This document shows positions 1 through 5,090 of a stretch of DNA of 13,305 nucleotides, piece after piece. The stretch lies in NCBI GenBank assembly GCA_040374085.1, contig JBEIVB010000070.1, positions 1 through 13,305 of the forward strand, read 5' to 3'. The DNA is from JBEIVB01 sp040374085. Its GTDB lineage: Bacteria > Bacteroidota > Bacteroidia > UBA4408. How positions within the stretch are numbered: the stretch's first letter is position 1; each line of letters opens with the position of its first letter. The notes under the pieces are model-generated. The model searched no databases, was not told where the DNA came from, and saw only the letters and a program-made list of their open reading frames with translations. Made by a program: the position numbers and the translations under genes.

Positions 1-139
1 CATCGGATGTGTCGCGGGTTACCTTTTCATAAAATATAGGAAATATGGCCGAGGAGATGATGAGCGGGTACACCGAATTGGCCCAATCGTACATTACCCA
101 TGCTCGGGTATGGTTTGAGGCTGTTCTTTGCATGCTCAT
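1..139 (-). CDS. MFS transporter, UMF1 type (N-terminal fragment, runs off left edge)
   Basis: This is the start of a membrane transporter, read on the minus strand and cut by the window edge after about 46 codons. The translated N-terminus contains WVMYDWANSVYPLIISSAIF (residues about 14-33 from the first ATG). That closely matches the YDWANS-x-Y...IFP signature opening the first transmembrane helix of UMF1-family major facilitator proteins, named after yeast vacuolar Atg22-like transporters. The first ATG (139-137) overlaps the hemE stop codon in an ATGA arrangement. A second in-frame ATG at 133-131 lies two bases after that stop. Either start implies translational coupling to hemE and a shared transcript. 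Bacterial UMF1 substrates are poorly known, so the substrate here is open. Family assignment is fairly firm for so short a piece; the rest of the gene is unseen. Confidence 0.82.
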   Translation of the reverse strand, partial: MSMQRTASNHTRAWVMYDWANSVYPLIISSAIFPIFYEKVTRDTSD

Positions 140-1179
140 GCGTGTTGGGGTCTGTATTCCTTAACCGTTTCAATGAAGGTTTTCACCCGCTCGGGATTCA
201 CGTCGGGATAAACCCCGTGGCCGAGGTTGGCGATGTGAGGGCCTCCGCTGAAGGCTTCCAGCATCGCCAGGGTTTCGGCTCTCACCTGTTCGGGATTGCC
301 ATACAGCACACAAGGGTCTAGGTTGCCTTGCAGGACCTTGTTATTGCCCACCCATGCACGAGCGGTTTTCGGAGGCATGGTCCAATCGAGTCCGATCACA
401 TTACAAGGCAACGCACCAAGCGATTCCAGAGAGAAGCAAGCGCCCTTCGCAAACACCGTAATGGGTACCTCGGGATGTTGCTGGTGAATGCCCTCGCAGA
501 TGGTGCGTATTCCGGGGAGTGCAAAACGCTCGTACCACTCGGGACTCAACACACCCGCCCAGGAATCGAAGAGTTGAACCATATCTGCCCCGGCATCAAT
601 TTGGTCGAGCAGATAGTTTAAGGTGCTTTTTGTGATGCGATCAAGAAGGGCCGAGGCCAGCTCGGGAGCCTGAACCATCATGGCCTTTGCCACCGAGAAC
701 GTTTTTGAGCCTTTACCTTCCACCATGTATGCATAAATGGTGAAAGGTGCACCGGCGAAACCGATCAGAGGAACGCGGCCCGCAAGCGCGGTGCGGGTCA
801 TCTTTATAGCATCGAGCAGATATCCATAACCGTTTGCATCGGCTGTGTGAAGCCTGGCCAAATCAGACTCGGAGCGCACGGTAGAAGGGAACAACGGGCC
901 TCTGGCCTCCACCATTTCATAAGGCAAACCCATGGCTTCTGGCAACACCAAAATATCGGAAAAAATAATGGCGGCATCTACGCCCAGCAAATCCACCGGC
1001 TGCAGGGTTACCTCGCAGGCAAACTCAGGGTTTTTTACAAGGTTTAGGAAAGAGCCCATTTGGGCTCGTACTGCCCGGTATTCGGGTAAAATTCGTCCGG
1101 CCTGACGCATCACCCACACCGGAACACGCTCGGTGCGCTCGCCTCTGGCCGTACGCAACAACAAATCGTTTTGAAGCAT
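136..1179 (-). CDS. hemE: Uroporphyrinogen decarboxylase (UroD)
   Basis: This cytoplasmic heme-pathway enzyme removes the four acetate carboxyls of uroporphyrinogen III to give coproporphyrinogen III, without a cofactor. The 347-residue length is normal for the family. The N-terminal signature PVWVMRQAGR (residues 20-29) supplies the conserved arginines that hold substrate carboxylates. Asp75 in IIFSDILVLP corresponds to the essential Asp86 of human UroD. Tyr151 in YMVEG and His321 in NLGHGVYPDVNPE match the other conserved active-site residues. The start at 1179 gives the usual MLxNDLLLR opening. Downstream, its stop overlaps the start of a UMF1-type transporter, so the two are probably one operon. 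It is divergent from rpsA with 180 bases between. A weak promoter-like box (TACCTTGC on the minus strand) ends only three bases before the ATG. Confidence 0.97.
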   Translation of the reverse strand: MLQNDLLLRTARGERTERVPVWVMRQAGRILPEYRAVRAQMGSFLNLVKNPEFACEVTLQPVDLLGVDAAIIFSDILVLPEAMGLPYEMVEARGPLFPSTVRSESDLARLHTADANGYGYLLDAIKMTRTALAGRVPLIGFAGAPFTIYAYMVEGKGSKTFSVAKAMMVQAPELASALLDRITKSTLNYLLDQIDAGADMVQLFDSWAGVLSPEWYERFALPGIRTICEGIHQQHPEVPITVFAKGACFSLESLGALPCNVIGLDWTMPPKTARAWVGNNKVLQGNLDPCVLYGNPEQVRAETLAMLEAFSGGPHIANLGHGVYPDVNPERVKTFIETVKEYRPQHA

Positions 1180-1182
1180 GGC

Positions 1183-1190
1183 GCAAGGTA
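1183..1190 (-). promoter_or_regulatory. Possible hemE -7 box (degenerate)
   Basis: The minus strand reads TACCTTGC, one mismatch from the Bacteroidota -7 consensus TAnnTTTG. It ends three bases before the hemE ATG, so transcription would begin at or very near the start codon. I see no TTG -33 element at the usual spacing, so this is a weak call. Confidence 0.25.
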
Positions 1191-1276
1191 GGAATTTCGG
1201 CGCCGCGCCTCCCTCCTGCCATGCCCGGGTCTAAACAATTGAACCTAAAAATCTTCGGGCGCATCTGTAAAATGTG

Positions 1277-1284
1277 TACCTTCG
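1277..1284 (+). promoter_or_regulatory. Possible rpsA -7 box
   Basis: TACCTTCG followed by CGGGCC resembles the Bacteroidota -7 element TAnnTTTG with one mismatch. A start a few bases downstream would give a leader of roughly 70 nt before the rpsA ATG at 1360. No good TTG -33 box is seen at 19-21 bases upstream, so the assignment is tentative. Confidence 0.35.
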
Positions 1285-1321
1285 CGGGCCTTTTGTCGGA
1301 AATGGCCACTTGTCTAACCTC

Positions 1322-1340
1322 TCCCGAGCCGACACCGGGA
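1322..1340 (+). promoter_or_regulatory. Small hairpin in the rpsA leader
   Basis: TCCCG (1322-1326) can pair with CGGGA (1336-1340) around a nine-base loop. It lies 19 bases upstream of the rpsA start. The stretch between hairpin and ATG is A/C-rich and has no Shine-Dalgarno-like sequence. Ribosomal protein S1 autoregulates its own mRNA in gammaproteobacteria, so a control role is conceivable, but a five-pair stem is weak evidence. Confidence 0.25.
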
Positions 1341-1359
1341 TACAAACCAACCCCTGATC

Positions 1360-3150
1360 ATGTCTGAAATGATCGAAAACTTCGATTGGAACGCAATCGG
1401 AAAAAAACAAACCGTTTACAGCGCGGACGACCGCGCGAAGATGGAAGCCATGTACGATGGCACCCTCAAAAGCATCACGGAACATGAGGTAGTAGATGGC
1501 CATGTGGTGGGCATCACCGAAAAGGATGTCGTAGTAAACATCGGTTTCAAATCCGATGGCGTTGTTCCTCTATCCGAACTCCGCTACAACCCCGAGCTCA
1601 AAACTGGTGACACCATTGAAGTGTACATCGAAAGCCAGGAAGACAAATCCGGGCAGCTCATCCTCTCCCACAAAAAAGCGCGTGCACTCCGCTCTTGGGA
1701 TCGCATCAACGAGGCCCTCGAGAAGGAAGAAGTCATCAAAGGATTTGTGAAGTGCCGCACGAAAGGCGGACTCATCGCCGATGTGTTTGGCATTGAGGCC
1801 TTCCTACCCGGCTCACAAATTGATGTGAAGCCCATCCGCGACTACGATGTATACGTAGGCAAGATCATGGAATTCAAGGTTGTAAAAATCAACAAGGAGT
1901 TCAAGAACGTAGTGGTTTCTCACAAAGCACTCATCGAGGCAGAGCTTGAGCAGCAAAAAGCCGACATCATCAGCAAGCTGGAGAAAGGCCAGATCTTGGA
2001 AGGTGTGGTGAAAAACATCACCGCTTACGGTGTGTTTGTGGACTTGGGCGGCGTTGATGGACTCATCCACATCACCGACCTCAGCTGGGGCCGCATCAAC
2101 CACCCTGAAGAAGTGGTTAAGCTCGACGAGAAAATCAATGTGGTTATCCTCGACTTCGACGACAACAAAAAGCGCATTGCCTTGGGCTTGAAGCAGCTTT
2201 CTGCTCACCCATGGGATTCTTTGGATGCCAACCTAAAAGTGGGCGATCAAATAAAGGGCCGTGTTGTTGTAGTAGCCGACTACGGTGCGTTTGTAGAAGT
2301 AATTCCGGGCGTAGAAGGACTCATTCACGTATCGGAAATGAGCTGGAGCCAGCACTTGCGCACCGCTCACGACTTCTTGAAAGTGAACGACGAAGTAAGC
2401 GCCGTTATCCTGACCCTCGACCGCGAAGAGCGCAAAATGTCTTTGGGCATGAAGCAACTCTCTACCGATCCTTGGGCTGCCGTTCCGTCGAAGTACCCTG
2501 TTGGAAGCCAGCACAAAGCAACCGTGCGCAACTTCTCCAACTTTGGCATCTTCGTAGAATTGGAAGAAGGTGTAGATGGCTTGGTACACATCAGCGACCT
2601 AAGCTGGTCTAAGAAAATCAAGCACCCATCTGAGTTCTGCAAAGTGGGCGATGTATTGGAGGTAAAGGTATTGGAATTGGATGCCGACAACCGCAAACTC
2701 AGCCTCGGCCACAAGCAATTGGAAGAAAATCCTTGGGATGTATTCGAGACCGTGTTTACCATCGACTCTGTTCATCAAGGCACCATTCTGTCTTCCAACG
2801 ACAAGGGAGCTGTTGTAGGCTTGCCATACGGTGTAGAGGGCTTTGCTCCTGCTCGCCACTTGGTGCGGGCAGACAAGACTACCGCTAAAGTGGACGAGAC
2901 CTTGGATTTCAAGGTGATTGAGTTCAGCAAAGACAACAAGAAAATTGTTCTTTCTCACACCCGCTTGCACGATGAGGCAGTTGCCGCCGAGCGCGAATCT
3001 GCCAATGAGTCCCGCAAACAAGAAGAGGAAACCACCAAGAAGACCGTCAAGAAAATGAAGGACTCTTTGGAGAAAACCACTTTGGGTGACATCCAGGCAC
3101 TATCCGACTTGAAAAGCGAGATGGACGCCAAAGACCGCGAGAAAAAATAA
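1360..3150 (+). CDS. rpsA: 30S ribosomal protein S1 (bS1)
   Basis: This RNA-binding protein of the small ribosomal subunit captures mRNA leaders and helps unfold them for initiation. The 596 residues hold six S1 (OB-fold) repeats, at about 42-108, 125-190, 210-277, 296-364, 380-449 and 468-536. The middle ones carry the typical pattern of G-x-V...YG-x-FV...G-x-GLIH followed by SW. The sixth is more divergent. A highly charged Lys/Glu-rich tail follows (about 537-596), probably helical or disordered. E. coli S1 has 557 residues, so the tail accounts for most of the extra length. The start at 1360 has no Shine-Dalgarno sequence, as is common in Bacteroidota, where initiation depends more on S1 and unstructured A-rich leaders. 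The gene is monocistronic, with a strong terminator directly behind it. Confidence 0.97.
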   Translation: MSEMIENFDWNAIGKKQTVYSADDRAKMEAMYDGTLKSITEHEVVDGHVVGITEKDVVVNIGFKSDGVVPLSELRYNPELKTGDTIEVYIESQEDKSGQLILSHKKARALRSWDRINEALEKEEVIKGFVKCRTKGGLIADVFGIEAFLPGSQIDVKPIRDYDVYVGKIMEFKVVKINKEFKNVVVSHKALIEAELEQQKADIISKLEKGQILEGVVKNITAYGVFVDLGGVDGLIHITDLSWGRINHPEEVVKLDEKINVVILDFDDNKKRIALGLKQLSAHPWDSLDANLKVGDQIKGRVVVVADYGAFVEVIPGVEGLIHVSEMSWSQHLRTAHDFLKVNDEVSAVILTLDREERKMSLGMKQLSTDPWAAVPSKYPVGSQHKATVRNFSNFGIFVELEEGVDGLVHISDLSWSKKIKHPSEFCKVGDVLEVKVLELDADNRKLSLGHKQLEENPWDVFETVFTIDSVHQGTILSSNDKGAVVGLPYGVEGFAPARHLVRADKTTAKVDETLDFKVIEFSKDNKKIVLSHTRLHDEAVAAERESANESRKQEEETTKKTVKKMKDSLEKTTLGDIQALSDLKSEMDAKDREKK

Positions 3151-3170
3151 TCTTTAGGTTTTAAATTGCA

Positions 3171-3209
3171 AACGGCTGCTTCTTAACAGAAGCGGCCGTT
3201 TTGCATTTT
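3171..3209 (+). terminator. Rho-independent terminator of rpsA
   Basis: A 13-pair stem with a single T-G wobble is formed by 3171-3183 (AACGGCTGCTTCT) and 3188-3200 (AGAAGCGGCCGTT), with a TAAC loop. It is followed by an interrupted T tract (TTTTGCATTTT, 3199-3209). It begins 20 bases after the rpsA stop. The upstream arm also ends an A-rich run, so some activity from the other strand is possible, but no minus-strand gene feeds into it. Confidence 0.9.
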
Positions 3210-3269
3210 GGACTCCAACCGGAATTCGGATTCCAAACCGCTGGCACATCACGTTTAGGCCAGACCTCC

Positions 3270-3277
3270 TATATTTG
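3270..3277 (+). promoter_or_regulatory. K+ channel gene promoter, -7 box TATATTTG
   Basis: TATATTTG is an exact match to TAnnTTTG. It ends four bases before the ATG at 3282. In this promoter class transcription starts about four or more bases past the box, so the mRNA would be leaderless or nearly so. No TTG -33 box is seen at the normal distance. Confidence 0.5.
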
Positions 3278-3281
3278 AGGT

Positions 3282-3983
3282 ATGGCAGCCGAACCGCATC
3301 CCCCACTCCATCATCACAACGAACCCGAGTTTGGGCCGGTGAGTTTGGTGGTACTCATCCTGTCTGTATACGTTTTGCTTGCCCTTGTGGTGGATACCTT
3401 CTTTGCCTTGCCCATGGAGGTAGCCAGAGTGTTGGGGTACATCGATTCGGGCATTTGCGTGTTCTTTTTAGGGGAATTCTTTTGGCGGTTTTACAAGGCA
3501 AAAAACAAGTTAAAGTTTATGCGTTGGGGCTGGATTGATTTGTTGAGCAGCATTCCCACCCTCAGCTATCTTCGTCCCGGACAAGGATTTCGCATACTCA
3601 GGTTGTTGCGTTTGTTGCGGGTATTCCGATCGTTTCGGCAATTGTGGGTTTTTCTGCATGCCAACCGCATTCAGGGCGCTTTCACCACCGCAACCCTCAT
3701 TGCTGTGGCCATGGTTATCTTTTCGGCCATAGCCATATTAGAGGTGGAGACTGCTCCCAACAGCAACATTAAAACTGCCGAAGATGCCATTTGGTGGGCT
3801 TATGTTACCATCACCAGTGTAGGCTATGGCGACCGCTACCCCGTTACCACAGAGGGCCGCATCATAGCCGGTGTTTTAATGACCGTTGGCATGGGCATGT
3901 TTGGCACCTTCACCGGCTACCTGGCCTCGTGGTTTGTGGCCGAGCGAAAAGAAACGGATGAGGAAAGCGAGCAGGCGAAATAG
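3282..3983 (+). CDS. Voltage-gated potassium channel subunit (Kv-type, six TM)
   Basis: A 233-residue inner-membrane protein of the 6-TM voltage-gated cation channel family. It would act as a tetramer passing K+. After a short His/Pro-rich cytoplasmic start, S1 is about 19-43, S2 53-72 with acidic Glu65, and S3 83-93 with Asp85. S4 is about 103-121, with six arginines spaced exactly every third residue (104, 107, 110, 113, 116, 119), a textbook voltage sensor. S5 is about 133-155. The pore helix and K+ selectivity filter TSVGYGD lie at 178-184, and S6 at about 193-219. A short acidic tail follows, with no RCK/TrkA-N domain, so regulation should be by voltage alone. It stands as a single gene between the rpsA terminator and the HEPN/MNT pair. 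Its physiological role is not evident from context. Confidence 0.93.
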   Translation: MAAEPHPPLHHHNEPEFGPVSLVVLILSVYVLLALVVDTFFALPMEVARVLGYIDSGICVFFLGEFFWRFYKAKNKLKFMRWGWIDLLSSIPTLSYLRPGQGFRILRLLRLLRVFRSFRQLWVFLHANRIQGAFTTATLIAVAMVIFSAIAILEVETAPNSNIKTAEDAIWWAYVTITSVGYGDRYPVTTEGRIIAGVLMTVGMGMFGTFTGYLASWFVAERKETDEESEQAK

Positions 3984-4121
3984 CGAGGAGAATGAAGGTG
4001 TGGGTGGCAAATGCTCCATCCCCAGCGTTCGTCTAAACGTTCATCCAATCTAAAAAAATACATCAACCCATCGTTGAACAAGGCAAAAATCCGCGATCCG
4101 TTAAGGGTTGCATTCTTTACA

Positions 4122-4129
4122 TACATTTG
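4122..4129 (+). promoter_or_regulatory. HEPN/MNT operon promoter, -7 box TACATTTG, within a dyad
   Basis: TACATTTG matches TAnnTTTG exactly and would give a leader of about 35 nt before the ATG at 4168. The box lies inside an inverted repeat, TTACA (4117-4121) and TGTAA (4131-4135), separated by nine bases. Such a dyad over a promoter could bind an autoregulatory protein, as many toxin-antitoxin operons do, but five-base arms can arise by chance. No clear -33 box is present. Confidence 0.45.
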
Positions 4130-4167
4130 TTGTAAGAAATATAGGCCACCCTTTAAAACCGGGAACC

Positions 4168-4578
4168 ATGCAACCCTCCGATGTTCGTTGGAAACAACGT
4201 TTTGAAAATTTCCAAAAAGCAATGGCTCTGCTGAATGCATCCATTTTGGTGGAGAATCCCAGTACACTGGAACGTGCAGGTTTGGTTCAGTTTTTCGAGA
4301 TGGCTTATGAACTGGCTTGGAATCTCTTGAAAGATTTTTTAGAATCGCAGGGCTTTACAGATGTGAACACGCCTCGCTCGGCCATAAAAAAGGCTTTCGA
4401 ATCGGGCATAATTCCCGACGGGCGAGGTTGGATGGATTTGATGGTTGACCGCAATTTAACTGTTCACACCTACGATGAGCGCAAGGCTCTTGAAGTGGAT
4501 GCGTTGATCAGGCATCGTTACCATGCATTGTTGGTGGACCTCCATACCCACTTTGAAAAGAAAGCGCATGAATCGTGA
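4168..4578 (+). CDS. HEPN-domain protein, HI0074/HepT-like putative RNase toxin
   Basis: A 136-residue, mainly helical protein of the nucleotidyltransferase substrate-binding family (HI0074 type), part of the HEPN superfamily. Characteristic blocks are FQKAMALL (15-22), the helix around FFEMAYELAWNLLKDFL (42-58), and DRNLTVHTYDE (94-104). The last contains the RX4HXY motif (Arg95, His100, Tyr102). In HepT toxins this motif is the RNase active site, and its tyrosine is the residue AMPylated by the partner antitoxin. I start it at ATG 4168; an in-frame TTG at 4108 lies upstream of the promoter box. The gene overlaps the following nucleotidyltransferase by 11 bp, so the pair is translationally coupled. 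By analogy with Shewanella HepT/MntA it may be a tRNA-targeting toxin. HI0074 itself has not clearly been shown to be toxic, so the activity is inferred. Confidence 0.88.
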   Translation: MQPSDVRWKQRFENFQKAMALLNASILVENPSTLERAGLVQFFEMAYELAWNLLKDFLESQGFTDVNTPRSAIKKAFESGIIPDGRGWMDLMVDRNLTVHTYDERKALEVDALIRHRYHALLVDLHTHFEKKAHES

Positions 4579-4882
4579 AACAGGTCTTTCATCCGAAGAC
4601 CTCGCAGAAATTTTGTCCATCCTAAGGGCAAGCAAAGAAATTGAGCAAGTCTTTTTGTTTGGCAGCAGGGCAATGGGCACCTTTAGGCGGGGCAGTGATG
4701 TTGACCTTGCTTTGGCAGGAAAACACGTATCGCTCTCTGAGATGAATCGCCTTGGAGTGGAATTAAACGAATGCAGCCGCCTCCCCTATCGATTTGATTT
4801 GGTGAACCTGTCCAACATGGATGCACAGCCCTTGAAGGAACACATCAAACAAGTGGGCATTCCTCTCTTTACAAAATCATAA
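4568..4882 (+). CDS. Minimal nucleotidyltransferase (MNT), MntA-like putative antitoxin
   Basis: A 104-residue, single-domain member of the DNA polymerase beta-type nucleotidyltransferase fold. The core motif is GSX10DXD: Gly32-Ser33, ten residues, then Asp44-Val-Asp46. A third catalytic acid is likely Asp77 in YRFDLV, so the active site looks complete. Small proteins of this type (HI0073, MntA) pair with HEPN partners. MntA transfers AMP from ATP to a HepT tyrosine and so silences it. Here the ATG at 4568 lies inside the end of the HEPN gene, giving an 11-bp overlap and coupled synthesis. An in-frame TTG at 4523 would add 15 residues within the HEPN frame and is less likely. No terminator with a T tract follows; the next gene has its own promoter. 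Confidence 0.88.
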   Translation: MNRETGLSSEDLAEILSILRASKEIEQVFLFGSRAMGTFRRGSDVDLALAGKHVSLSEMNRLGVELNECSRLPYRFDLVNLSNMDAQPLKEHIKQVGIPLFTKS

Positions 4883-4961
4883 CATTAAAAGTATAAATCT
4901 GCATCGGCCACAAAACCGGCAGGAAAACCCGCTGCTCAGGTTCAATACGGCATTCATAAAA

Positions 4962-5000
4962 TGCGCTCAGAGAGCACAAGAACCCTGTGCTAAAGGCGCA
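4962..5000 (+). other. Interrupted hairpin between the MNT gene and the helicase
   Basis: An inner perfect stem AGCACA (4973-4978) / TGTGCT (4986-4991) with a seven-base loop is flanked by an outer stem TGCGC (4962-4966) / GCGCA (4996-5000). Small internal loops separate the two. There is no T tract, so it is not a classical terminator. It lies upstream of the helicase promoter, so it would belong to the 3' end of the HEPN/MNT transcript or act as a DNA site. The rest of 4883-5051 shows nothing I can name. Confidence 0.35.
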
Positions 5001-5052
5001 ACGATTCTAAGAACATATTCTCTCTGACACAGCAAAGGATTGTTCATAAAAT

Positions 5053-5082
5053 TTGATAACCCATATAAAATACCTACCTTTG
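5053..5082 (+). promoter_or_regulatory. Helicase gene promoter (-33 TTG / -7 TACCTTTG)
   Basis: TTG at 5053-5055 (TTTG from 5052) and TACCTTTG at 5075-5082 are separated by 19 bases. This is the standard Bacteroidota sigma-factor promoter layout. The -7 box ends eight bases before the ATG at 5091, so the leader is expected to be only a few nucleotides. It is the best promoter in the window. Confidence 0.8.
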
Positions 5083-5090
5083 CGGCATAC

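Noticed and set aside
2211..2612. 133-codon plus-strand frame inside rpsA
   Set aside because: Overlaps S1 domains 4 and 5 in another frame; Arg/Cys-rich composition is typical of a shadow frame.
4024..4041. Possible terminator after the K+ channel (AGCGTT/AACGTT hairpin)
   Set aside because: Only six pairs with a wobble, and the following bases are A-rich, not T-rich, on the plus strand.
4108..4167. Upstream in-frame TTG start for the HEPN gene
   Set aside because: It lies before the TACATTTG promoter box, and the added residues do not match the family; ATG 4168 gives the usual length.
5040..5090. Upstream TTG start for the helicase
   Set aside because: It lies upstream of and within the clear TTG-N19-TACCTTTG promoter, so it would not be transcribed from it; the Q-motif region begins normally from ATG 5091.
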